Assembly: GCA_041674525.1 (NCBI GenBank)
Contig: JBAYVN010000001.1
Span: forward strand, 1 to 64,000
Reading direction: 5' to 3'
From: SHYQ01 sp041674525
GTDB lineage: Bacteria; Chloroflexota; Dehalococcoidia; UBA2979
DNA: 64,000 nucleotides
Numbering within the stretch: the stretch's first letter is position 1; each line of letters begins with the position of its first letter. Below, piece after piece: positions 17,494-24,432 of this stretch. The position numbers were made by a program, and so were the translations under genes. The notes below the pieces were generated by a model. The model was not told where the DNA came from. It saw only the letters and a program-made list of their open reading frames with translations, and made no database searches.

Positions 17494-18777
17494 TTACGGC
17501 GCGACGGGCAGCCGCACCTCGACCTCGAGGCCGCCCCCGGGGTGATTGCGAGCATCGACGTGCCCGCCGCGGCGGCGCACGAGCGCGAAGACGATGGCGA
17601 GGCCGAGCCCGGAGCCGCTGCCCGGCGTGCGCGCCCGATCAACCCGCGTGAAGCGCTCGAACAGCGTGTCCAGCGCGGGCCCGGGCACGCCCGCCCCGTG
17701 ATCGCGCACGCGGAGCATCGCCCACCCGCCCGCCACGCCGCTCGCCACCTCCAGCGCGGTCCCGGGCGGGGTGTGCGCGATCACGTTCTCGATCAACGCG
17801 CGCAGCACGCGGCGGGCATCGAGGTCCGAGCAGCGCGCCGGCGCCGCTTCGAGCTGCGTCACCACGGCGGTGCCGTGCGCATCGAGCAGCGGCTGCATCT
17901 GCCGCAGCACCTCGCCGGCCGAGTTCGCGAGGTCGGTGCGCTCGCCGGTCGCCGCCGGCGGCTCGTGGTCGAGGCGCGCGAGCGTCAGCAGGTCGTCGAC
18001 CAGCGCGGCGGCCTCGGTGGAGGTATCGCGGATCTCCTCGACCGACTCGCGTTGCGCCGGGGGGAGGGACTCGCGCAGGAGGAGCTCGGACGAGGCGCGG
18101 ATCACCGCGAGCGGTGAGCGCAACTCGTGCGAAGCGTCGCCCACGAAGCGGCGCTGGCGCTCGTACGCGAGGCCGATCGGGCGCAGTGCGCGCCCGGCGA
18201 GGAGATAGCCACCGCCCACGGCCATCGCCGTGCCCATCACGCCCAACGCCCCGAGGATCACGAGCAGCGCTGTCAGGTCGCGCTCGTGCGCGGACAGGCT
18301 GCGCCCGCCCACGATCGCCCCGGCGGGCGCACCGCGCCGCGTGAGCGGCGCCGCGTACAGGCGGAACGACTCATGATCGTCGTGCACGGTTGCCCACCCG
18401 GGCCGGCCGGCGATCGCGGCCTGCACCAGCGCAGGCGGCAGAAAGTGATCGGGCTCGACGCGGTTCGGGTTGGCAGCGAGACGACCGTCCGGGCGCACGA
18501 TGAGCACGAAGACGTCCGCCGTCTCGCCGTGGTACTCGCGCTCGGCGCTCGATCCTCGATCGTTGAGCTCGATCTCCGTGCTGCGCATCCCATCCACCAC
18601 GGTGCGCACGCCACGATCGACCTCCGCCTCTAGGCTGCGCCGCATGGTGAGATACGCCGCCCCGCCGAGGACGACCAGCATCACCACGAAGACCCCCGCG
18701 TACCACACTGTGAGTCGCAGCCGGGCGCGACGGATCACCGGCGGCGGCTCACGGCGCCTCGTCGAGGCGATAGCCAA
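17494..18777 (-). CDS. two-component sensor histidine kinase
   Basis: A 427-residue membrane kinase. TM1 is about residues 22-44, an extracytoplasmic sensor of ~120 residues follows, TM2 is about 169-194, then a short HAMP-like linker. The dimerisation domain has phospho-acceptor His217 in DASHELRSPLAVIRAS. The ATPase domain has ALIENVIAHTPPG (N box), VRDHGAGVPG (G1) and GSGLGLAIV (G2). It should sense an external signal and phosphorylate the regulator encoded immediately upstream, with which it overlaps by 29 bp. The start drawn here is a TTG (18775-18777); a GTG at codon 14 is an alternative. It sits beside the ApbE/ferric-reductase-like operon, which it may control. Confidence 0.9.
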   Translation of the reverse strand: MAIASTRRREPPPVIRRARLRLTVWYAGVFVVMLVVLGGAAYLTMRRSLEAEVDRGVRTVVDGMRSTEIELNDRGSSAEREYHGETADVFVLIVRPDGRLAANPNRVEPDHFLPPALVQAAIAGRPGWATVHDDHESFRLYAAPLTRRGAPAGAIVGGRSLSAHERDLTALLVILGALGVMGTAMAVGGGYLLAGRALRPIGLAYERQRRFVGDASHELRSPLAVIRASSELLLRESLPPAQRESVEEIRDTSTEAAALVDDLLTLARLDHEPPAATGERTDLANSAGEVLRQMQPLLDAHGTAVVTQLEAAPARCSDLDARRVLRALIENVIAHTPPGTALEVASGVAGGWAMLRVRDHGAGVPGPALDTLFERFTRVDRARTPGSGSGLGLAIVFALVRRRGGHVDARNHPGGGLEVEVRLPVAP

Positions 18778-19411
18778 CGCCGCGCACCGTGGAGATGCGC
18801 ACGGCGTCGCGCAGCTTTCGGCGCAGGTAGTGCACGTAGAGGTCGACCGCGTTGGACTCCGGCTCGTCCTCGTACCCCCAGACGCGCGAGAGCAGCACCG
18901 GGCGCGAGAGCGCGCGCCCGGTATTGCGTATCAGCACCTCCAGCAACCGGTACTCCGTGGGCGAGAGGTCGATGCGGTCCCCGCGCACGCGCACCTCGTG
19001 CCTGACGACGTCGAGCTCCAGGTCACCGGCGACGAGCGTCGGCTGCTGCACGGTCGATCGACGCCCGAGGGCGCGGATGCGCGCCGACAGCTCCTCGAAC
19101 GCGAACGGCTTGACGAGGTAGTCGTCCGCACCGCTGTCCAGGCCGCGCACGCGGTCCTCCAACTCGCCGCGGGCGGTGAGCATCAGCGCCGGGGTGGAGA
19201 CCTGCCGGTCACGCAACCGGCGCACGACCTCGAAGCCATCGATCCCGGGCATCATGACGTCCAGCACGAGGATGTCGTACGCGGGGTCGAGGCCGCCGAC
19301 GAGGGCGGCATCGCCGTCGTGGACCGCGTCCACCACGTGCCCGTCGCCCTCGAGCCCGCGCTTCACGATGCGGGCGAGACGCTGATCGTCCTCGGCGACG
19401 AGTATTCGCAT
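18749..19411 (-). CDS. OmpR/PhoB-family response regulator
   Basis: A 220-residue DNA-binding regulator. The receiver domain (about 1-115) has the acidic pair EDD at 8-10, phospho-acceptor Asp51 in LVLDVMMPGIDG, Thr in MLTAR and Lys in YLVKPF. The winged-helix domain (about 128-218) has LSPTEYRLLEVLIRN and the recognition region SRPVLLSRVWGYEDE...VDLYVHYLRRKL. The start ATG 19411 begins exactly at the receiver domain; a TACCCT hexamer 6 nt upstream on the minus strand suggests a leaderless transcript. It is cognate with the overlapping kinase gene, and divergent from the operon at 19593 across 181 bp containing several repeats. Confidence 0.93.
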   Translation of the reverse strand: MRILVAEDDQRLARIVKRGLEGDGHVVDAVHDGDAALVGGLDPAYDILVLDVMMPGIDGFEVVRRLRDRQVSTPALMLTARGELEDRVRGLDSGADDYLVKPFAFEELSARIRALGRRSTVQQPTLVAGDLELDVVRHEVRVRGDRIDLSPTEYRLLEVLIRNTGRALSRPVLLSRVWGYEDEPESNAVDLYVHYLRRKLRDAVRISTVRGVGYRLDEAP

Positions 19412-19445
19412 GCGCGGAGGGTACCGCCGGGATGGTTTGAGCGGG

Positions 19446-19587
19446 ATGTGAGCCCGGTCGCGCGAGCACCGGCGAGAACGGGCGCGATCGCGTGCGGTGG
19501 CGGGGATCGCGGAGATGTGAGGATCCACATCCCGCACACAGACACCCCCAACGCCGGGGGCGCACGATCGTTCCAAGGAACGGAGGT
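19446..19587. promoter_or_regulatory. divergent regulatory region with repeats between response regulator and redox operon
   Basis: ATGTGAG occurs twice on the + strand (19446-19452 and 19515-19521). The second is part of a perfect inverted repeat, GATGTG (19514-19519), AGGATC, CACATC (19526-19531). A second perfect inverted repeat, CGTTCC (19569-19574), AA, GGAACG (19577-19582), touches the Shine-Dalgarno GGAGGT (19582-19587) of the gene at 19593. These are candidates for response-regulator binding or translation control. Confidence 0.4.
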
Positions 19588-19592
19588 CCCCC

Positions 19593-19994
19593 ATGAACAA
19601 GTCCGTCGGAGTCACCTACGCCATCGCCGGCGCCGTCGTGGCCGCCTCGCTCGTTGTGGCCACGGGCGCCACGCTCGGGCTCGGGCTCGACCGGGGGCGG
19701 ACCGCCGTGGAGGCCACGGGGGGCGTCCTCCCGGCCGGCCTCATCACCGGCGCGGCCGCCGCAGACAGGACGAGCCCCGCGACGGTGGTCCCGGCGGCCA
19801 CGCTGCAGCCCGGCGAGCAGGTGGTCAGCTCGACGGTGGTGGAGACGGCGACCGGCCCCGTGGAGGTCGTGACCGTCGCCCCGGCCAGCGCGCGCAGCCT
19901 GAGCCGCGAGCACGAGGATGATGCGGACGACGACGAACACGAGCACGAGGAGCGGGAGCACCGCACCAGCCTCTTCCGCCGGGAGCGCGACTGA
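19593..19994 (+). CDS. unknown membrane-anchored protein with His/Asp/Glu-rich tail
   Basis: A 133-residue protein I do not recognise. One hydrophobic N-terminal segment (about residues 7-31) probably acts as an uncleaved anchor or signal peptide. A Ala/Thr/Val-rich low-complexity middle follows. The C-terminal 30 residues are highly charged, with EHEDDADDDEHEHEEREH, a pattern that could bind divalent metals. It has a strong Shine-Dalgarno (GGAGGT, 5 nt spacing). It opens a translationally coupled operon: its stop TGA shares its last base with the next ATG. Given the downstream ApbE and ferric-reductase-like genes and the FTR1 operon opposite, a metal-binding extracytoplasmic role is a reasonable guess, no more. 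Confidence 0.6.
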   Translation: MNKSVGVTYAIAGAVVAASLVVATGATLGLGLDRGRTAVEATGGVLPAGLITGAAAADRTSPATVVPAATLQPGEQVVSSTVVETATGPVEVVTVAPASARSLSREHEDDADDDEHEHEEREHRTSLFRRERD

Positions 19995-20431
19995 TGAGCG
20001 CCGCGCAGGAACGCAAGACCATGGCGCGCCTGGCCGTGGCGGCGGGCTCCGCTGCGACGCTCGCCGCCGCATGGGTGGGCGTCATCCAGGTGGAGGGCGC
20101 ACCCCCGGTGGACACCTCCAGCGACACGGCTCAGATCAACGCACCCGCCTTCGCGGCGCAGTCTGTCGCTCCGGTGTCACAGCCACCGGGCGCCCCGGGG
20201 ACCTCGACACCGGCCCCCGCCGCCGCGGTCGCGTCGGCGAACGCGGGTGTGGCGACACCGGCGGCCGCCGCGGCTCCAGGCACCGCTCCAGTCACCACGC
20301 CGGCCGCGGCACCGGTCACGGCCCCGGTGATCGCTCCAGTGGCGGTCCCCGTCGCGACAGCCACCGTCGTTGCCGCGCCCGCCGCCACGCCCATGCCGCG
20401 CGTCGTCGTGCGGCGCTCGCGGGCCTCGTGA
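19994..20431 (+). CDS. unknown Ala/Pro/Thr/Val-rich anchored protein
   Basis: A 145-residue protein with no recognised domain. One hydrophobic segment (about residues 11-31, MARLAVAAG...AAWVGVIQV) is followed by ~100 residues of low-complexity Ala-Pro-Thr-Val repeats (APVTAPVIAPVAVPVATATV-like) and a basic end (RVVVRRSRAS). This looks like an extended extracytoplasmic stalk or linker. Expression is supported by gene arrangement: its ATG overlaps the preceding stop by one base, GGGAG lies 8 nt upstream, and its stop is overlapped by the GTG start of apbE (GTGA). Low complexity makes homology searching hard; the reading frame itself is supported by the tight coupling on both sides. Confidence 0.5.
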   Translation: MSAAQERKTMARLAVAAGSAATLAAAWVGVIQVEGAPPVDTSSDTAQINAPAFAAQSVAPVSQPPGAPGTSTPAPAAAVASANAGVATPAAAAAPGTAPVTTPAAAPVTAPVIAPVAVPVATATVVAAPAATPMPRVVVRRSRAS

Positions 20432-21315
20432 CCCCCCGCGTCTTCCGCGCGATGAACACCGAGTGGTGGATCGGCACGGCCGGCCCCGCGGACCTCGACG
20501 CCGCGGAGGAGGCGGTGCACGCGGCGGAGCGGAGGTTCTCGCGCTTCCTGCCGGACTCGGCCGTGTCGCGGCTCAACCGCGATCGCAGATGTCGGGACGC
20601 CGCGCTCGCGGGGATCGTGCGGCGGGCGCTCGAGATGCACGCCGCGACGGACGGCGCGTTCGACGTGCGCGTGGGCGCGGCGATGAACGCCGCGGGATAC
20701 GACCGCAGCTTCGAGCTGCTCGCCAGCGGGGCCACGCGCACCCTGACCTTCGCGCCCCCGCTCGCGGCCCTGCGCATCATGCTCGGCGGTGACCTCGACG
20801 ATGACGAGGTCCGCCTGGACGGATCGGGGACGATCGACCTCGGCGGCATCGCGAAGGGGTGGACGGTGGACCGCGTGGCCGAGGCGATCGAGCGCGGCGG
20901 CTGCCGCGACTACGTGGTGGACGGCGGTGGCGACATCCGCGCCTCGGGCCGCGACGAGCGCGGTGCGCCGTGGGTCGTGGGCGTGGGCGATGGCCTCGCG
21001 GTGCGCCTCGCGGACGCGGCCGTGTGCACCTCATCCACGCGTCGCCGCCGTTGGCCCGCGGGCGGCGCGACGGAACTCCGCGGCGCCGACGCCCACCACG
21101 TCATCGATCCCGCCACCGGGGCGCCGGCGCGGCACGCGATCGTGGAGTGCGCGGTCGTGGCCCGGGACGCGACGCTCGCCGACGTCCACGCGACGACTCT
21201 GATCGCCGATCCGGCGCGGGGACTGGCCGCGCTGAGCACCGCGCGCGCGGAGGCGCTCTTCCTCCGTGACGGCCACTGGGAGATGACCGCCGGGATGGAA
21301 CAATGGCTCATCTGA
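20428..21315 (+). CDS. apbE: FAD:protein FMN transferase (ApbE family)
   Basis: A 295-residue ApbE. The N-terminal FRAMNTEWWIG matches the conserved MGT(x)W start, AAERRFSRFLPDSAVSRLNR the flavin-site helix, and DGAFDVRVG the FDpTvg-like motif. DLGGIAKGWTVDRVAEAI and YVVDGGGDIRASG are hallmark ApbE segments; the late TTLIAD/ALFL region closes the fold. It transfers FMN from FAD onto Thr/Ser of acceptor proteins. There is no signal peptide, so it is probably cytoplasmic, as in many actinobacterial-type ApbEs. The GTG at 20428 overlaps the preceding stop by 4 nt; an ATG at 20452 is the alternative. It overlaps the next gene by 13 bp. No FMN_bind substrate protein is recognisable in the window. 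Confidence 0.88.
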   Translation: MTPRVFRAMNTEWWIGTAGPADLDAAEEAVHAAERRFSRFLPDSAVSRLNRDRRCRDAALAGIVRRALEMHAATDGAFDVRVGAAMNAAGYDRSFELLASGATRTLTFAPPLAALRIMLGGDLDDDEVRLDGSGTIDLGGIAKGWTVDRVAEAIERGGCRDYVVDGGGDIRASGRDERGAPWVVGVGDGLAVRLADAAVCTSSTRRRRWPAGGATELRGADAHHVIDPATGAPARHAIVECAVVARDATLADVHATTLIADPARGLAALSTARAEALFLRDGHWEMTAGMEQWLI

Positions 21316-21989
21316 ACGGGGCGCCGCAGGCCGGCCGCGGGCCGTGGACGCTGCCGGTCCCGGTGCACGTGCTGGTCTTCGCGAGCCTCGGCGTGCTCTC
21401 GACGTACGCCATGCTCCAGCTGTGGAGCGCGATGGCGACTGCCGAGCAGCCGCTGCTGTGGTGGGCGGGGCGCGCCCTCGGCTTCCTCGCTTACATCGCG
21501 CTGTGGCTGTCGATGTGCTTCGGGGCGCTCGTCTCCTCCGGCGGGGCAGGCGGGCTCGTCTCGAAGAAGTGGATCATGGACTTCCATCAGGAGTGGACGC
21601 TCGTCGCCGTAGTGTCGACGGTCCTGCACATCATCGTGCTGGTGACACACGCGGAGTCCCGCGTCACGCCGTGGGCCGCGATCATCCCGTTCGTCTCGGC
21701 GACGCTGACCGGACCGGTGGCGCTCGGCACGATCGCGGCGATCGGGCTCGCGGTGATTGTCGCCAGTTCGTGGATCCGGACCCGCGTGCCCTACCCGGCG
21801 TGGCGAGCGCTGCACGCGCTGTCGTTCGGTGTCATGATGCTCGCGCTCGCGCACAGCGTGGCCAGCGGCACGGACACCGGCATCCCGGCGGCCGGTTGGC
21901 TGTACGTGGTCACCACCGCCTCGCTCGCCGGCGTGATCGTGATGCGTATCGGCGTGGCGCTCGCCTCGCCGCGCCGCTCAGTCGGGTAG
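21303..21989 (+). CDS. ferric-reductase-like transmembrane heme protein
   Basis: A 228-residue membrane protein with six hydrophobic segments, fitting the ferric-reductase-like (FRD) b-type heme domain. Candidate heme ligands come in two helix pairs, His95/His109 (FHQEWTLVAVVSTVLH) and His171/His184 (WRALHALSFGVMMLALAH), the 13-14 residue spacing expected for two stacked hemes; His116 is extra. It lacks the C-terminal FAD/NADPH reductase domain, so electrons must come from another protein. Such stand-alone FRD proteins are often paired with ApbE-flavinylated partners, and here it overlaps apbE by 13 bp. The role inferred is transmembrane electron transfer, possibly to extracytoplasmic ferric iron. 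Confidence 0.8.
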   Translation: MAHLNGAPQAGRGPWTLPVPVHVLVFASLGVLSTYAMLQLWSAMATAEQPLLWWAGRALGFLAYIALWLSMCFGALVSSGGAGGLVSKKWIMDFHQEWTLVAVVSTVLHIIVLVTHAESRVTPWAAIIPFVSATLTGPVALGTIAAIGLAVIVASSWIRTRVPYPAWRALHALSFGVMMLALAHSVASGTDTGIPAAGWLYVVTTASLAGVIVMRIGVALASPRRSVG

Positions 21990-22012
21990 CGCGAGGCGAG
22001 GCCCCGGCGGCG

Positions 22013-22831
22013 CTACGACGAGGCGCGGACACCGCCCATGGTGAAGAAGACGCCGAGCCCCCCGGCCAGGTACGTCCAGAAGAGCACGATCTGTCCCCAG
22101 GTGGGCGCGGGGTCGTAGCCGACCAGCGCGTGGAGGAACTGCCCCGCGGTGCTGGAGATCGACAGGACGGCATCCATGTCCCAGGGGCGCGGTCCGAGCT
22201 GAGGGATGAGCTGCGCCTCGTGCAGCTCGGCGAGGCCGTTGGACAGCAGCCCGGCGGCGATCACCAGCACCACCACCCCGGTCACCGTGAAGAACTGGCG
22301 CACCGGCAGCAGGTGCGAGCCACGGTAGACGGCGTACCCGAGGGCGGCCGCGACAGCGAAGCCGATCGCCCCGCCGGCCCAGAACTCGCCGGCCGAACCG
22401 GCGGACGCCCGCGCCCCGGCGAAGAGGAACAGCGCCGTCTCGATCCCCTCGCGGATCACCGCCGAGAACGCCAGACCCGCCAGCGCGAACAACGACCCCC
22501 GCGCGAGCGCGACGTCGACGCCGGTGCGCAGGTCGCGGCCGAGGCTCACCGCCTGGCGGCGCATCCAGAGCACCATCCAGGTCAGCGTGGCGGCCGCGGC
22601 GAGCATGATCGTGCCCTCGAAGGCCTCGCGCGCGGTGCCCGAGAGCTCGGAGGCCGTCGCCTGGAGCACGAACACGACGCCGATGGTGAGCGCGACGGCC
22701 AGCCCGGTGCCCACCCAGATGTCGCGGAAGTGGCGCCTGTTCCCGGTGCGCGCGAGGTAGCCGAGGACGATCGCGAGGATCAGGGCGATCTCGAATCCCT
22801 CGCGGAGTGAGACCAGGAACGAGAAGAGCAC
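22013..22831 (-). CDS. FTR1/EfeU-type iron permease
   Basis: A 272-residue seven-helix permease. Both iron-handling REXXE motifs are present: REGFE at residues 10-14 and REGIE at 127-131, each in a hydrophobic helix. FTR1-family proteins import ferric iron, usually after reoxidation or delivery by a periplasmic partner (EfeO/EfeB in bacteria). The start is GTG 22831 with GGAG 6 nt upstream. It lies 100 bp downstream of a cupredoxin-type lipoprotein on the same strand, and converges with the ferric-reductase-like operon across 23 bp. No DyP peroxidase (efeB) is present in the window. Confidence 0.88.
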   Translation of the reverse strand: MLFSFLVSLREGFEIALILAIVLGYLARTGNRRHFRDIWVGTGLAVALTIGVVFVLQATASELSGTAREAFEGTIMLAAAATLTWMVLWMRRQAVSLGRDLRTGVDVALARGSLFALAGLAFSAVIREGIETALFLFAGARASAGSAGEFWAGGAIGFAVAAALGYAVYRGSHLLPVRQFFTVTGVVVLVIAAGLLSNGLAELHEAQLIPQLGPRPWDMDAVLSISSTAGQFLHALVGYDPAPTWGQIVLFWTYLAGGLGVFFTMGGVRASS

Positions 22832-22840
22832 CGGCGGCTC

Positions 22841-22869
22841 CTGTAACTGCGTGTTCTGTACTGCGTGTT
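22841..22869 (-). repeat. tandem direct repeat upstream of the FTR1 gene
   Basis: CTGTAACTGCGTGTT (22841-22855) is followed directly by CTGTACTGCGTGTT (22856-22869), two copies differing by one base, in the leader of the iron permease gene and just upstream of its Shine-Dalgarno. It may be a regulator site or a slippage duplication. Confidence 0.6.
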
Positions 22870-22931
22870 GCCTGCTTGCTGAGCGGCTGACCGGCGGTTA
22901 TGTCACCTCGCCGGCTTCATCCAGCCCGCGC

Positions 22932-23279
22932 TTACCTCGCGGGCGCGATCTCGATCACCGTCGCCGCGCCCCCGGGGGCGTAGCACTTGAACCTCGCCGC
23001 GCCGGATTCCGGCATCGTGAAGGCCATGCGGCGGACCTTCCCGGCCGGGATCACCACCTCCTCGAACCGCGTGCCGTCAATGCCTTCGAGCTCGCGGTCG
23101 CCCTTGCTCTCGTTGGCCACCTGGAGCACCAGGCGCTCGCCGGGCGCTGCCGTCGCAGCGGCGGGGGCACACGCCTGCTCGCTCGCGGTGAACTCGATCG
23201 CGCGCCCGGAGGGCGCGCCGCAGCCGGCGAGGAGAGCGGCTACCGCGATCAGCGCCGGGGCCAGAATCAGGCGTGGCAT
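22932..23279 (-). CDS. cupredoxin-like lipoprotein (EfeO N-domain-like)
   Basis: A 115-residue exported lipoprotein. The hydrophobic signal ends in a LLAGC lipobox (Cys about residue 20). The mature part is a single small beta domain with ASEQACAPAAA, GERLVLQVANESKGDREL and the late MPESGAARFKCYAPGG stretch. This resembles the cupredoxin-fold domain of EfeO and related P19-like iron-uptake partners. The type-I copper set (His, Cys, His, Met) is not evident, so copper binding is doubtful. The start ATG 23279 has GAGGA 5 nt upstream; an in-frame ATG at 23291 is less likely. It precedes the FTR1 gene in an apparent operon and follows a DtxR/IdeR-like site. Confidence 0.72.
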   Translation of the reverse strand: MPRLILAPALIAVAALLAGCGAPSGRAIEFTASEQACAPAAATAAPGERLVLQVANESKGDRELEGIDGTRFEEVVIPAGKVRRMAFTMPESGAARFKCYAPGGAATVIEIAPAR

Positions 23280-23312
23280 GTGGGTCCTCATAGTGGTCGC
23301 TGTCTGCTGCTG

Positions 23313-23331
23313 TTAGTGTGGGCTAATACCA
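23313..23331. promoter_or_regulatory. candidate DtxR/IdeR-type iron box
   Basis: TTAGTGTGGGCTAATACCA matches the mycobacterial/corynebacterial IdeR/DtxR consensus TTAGGTTAGSCTAACCTAA at 12 of 19 positions, with the core TTAG-N6-CTAA intact. It lies 34 bp upstream of the start codon of the cupredoxin-FTR1 iron operon. It is an AT-rich island in GC-rich DNA. Confidence 0.5.
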
Positions 23332-23397
23332 GATTACGGTCCAGCCTCCCGGGACGGGCGGGATGTTCGGGCAGATTCGGGCGAGGGCGCGGCGGCG

Positions 23398-24330
23398 TCA
23401 GGCGACCGGGACGCCCAGATCCACCGGCTGTGAGAGGTCGACGCCCGGGAGGGTGGCGTCGAGCAGCCTCGTGAGTTGCTCGGAGCCCTCGGCGGTGAGC
23501 CCGGCGCCGGGGTGGCGGACCCGACTGGAGGCGATGAGGCCGCGGCGGCGGAGGATCTCCTTGCGAATCGCGACGCCGGGCTGCTGCTCGAAGACGATGA
23601 GCGGCAGGAAGCGCTGGTAGACGGCCCGCGATGTGGCCCAGTCGCCGGCCTCGGCGGCACGCACCATCGCCACGAGCACTTCCGGGATGGCGAAGCCCGT
23701 GTTGAACCCGGCGGCCCCCTGCTCCAGGTCGAAGAGCCCGTACAGCGCGCCCAGGCCCGTGAGCACGGGAACCTGCCGCTGCATCCCCTTCCGCAGCGCA
23801 GCGACGCGGGTCGGCGTGGGGACGCCCTCCTCCTTCACCGAGGCGATCGCCGGAATCTCCTCGATCATCCGCAGGAGCAGGGAGATCGGCATGTGCACCT
23901 GCGTCGAAGCGGGGTGGTCCTGTGCGACCAGCGGGATGTCGATCGACCTCCCCACCCGGGAGAAGTAATCCAACACGCGGTCGTCGCTCGGGATCGGCTC
24001 GTACGAGGGGGCGACCATGACCGCCGCCGCGCCGAGGTCCTGCGCCATCTGACACAGGTCGATGGTGGCACCGGTGCCGCTGTGGCTGGCACCGGCGATC
24101 ACCGGCATCTCGCCGGCAGCGGTGACCGCGGCGGTGATGATCCGCGCGCGGTCCGCGTCCGTCATGCGGTTGGACTCTCCGAGCACCCCGAGCACCGTGA
24201 CCCCGTCCATGCCGAGCCTTGCCATGAACGACACCAGCCGCTGCATCGATTCCAGGTCCAGCGACTCGTCATCGTGGAACGGAGTCGCGAGGATCGGGAA
24301 GACGCCGCGGAAGTTGGTTGTGGGAGCCAT
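23398..24330 (-). CDS. DapA/NAL-superfamily aldolase-like protein
   Basis: A 310-residue (beta/alpha)8 class I aldolase-type protein. The Schiff-base lysine is Lys166 in IASVKEEG, and the GVTVLGVLGESN loop (43-54) corresponds to the GTTGE motif. The catalytic tyrosine of dihydrodipicolinate synthase (YNxPxR) is replaced: the equivalent stretch reads AQDHPAST (about 136-143). It is therefore probably not DapA; it resembles the large uncharacterised group of DHDPS-family lyases acting on 2-keto acids. The start ATG 24330 was chosen over TTG 24336 because GAGGG lies 6 nt upstream. Neighbours do not reveal the substrate. Confidence 0.82.
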   Translation of the reverse strand: MAPTTNFRGVFPILATPFHDDESLDLESMQRLVSFMARLGMDGVTVLGVLGESNRMTDADRARIITAAVTAAGEMPVIAGASHSGTGATIDLCQMAQDLGAAAVMVAPSYEPIPSDDRVLDYFSRVGRSIDIPLVAQDHPASTQVHMPISLLLRMIEEIPAIASVKEEGVPTPTRVAALRKGMQRQVPVLTGLGALYGLFDLEQGAAGFNTGFAIPEVLVAMVRAAEAGDWATSRAVYQRFLPLIVFEQQPGVAIRKEILRRRGLIASSRVRHPGAGLTAEGSEQLTRLLDATLPGVDLSQPVDLGVPVA

Positions 24331-24432
24331 GTGCAACCCTCAGTCAATGGCGCGGGCAAGCGATCCCGCGCGGCTGGGCAGGTGGAGCAGGCAGTGTACC
24401 GCGCACCACCGCGGGCCGCGGCCTCGTCCCGC

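Noticed and set aside
19662..19673. TGAT motif in the first coupled unknown protein as an ApbE flavinylation site
   Set aside because: It lies inside the hydrophobic N-terminal segment (residues 24-27) and lacks the upstream Asp of the flavinylation motif, so it is probably chance.
20728..20739. SGAT in ApbE itself as a self-flavinylation site
   Set aside because: It lies in the fold of the transferase, without an upstream Asp, and has no precedent that I know of.
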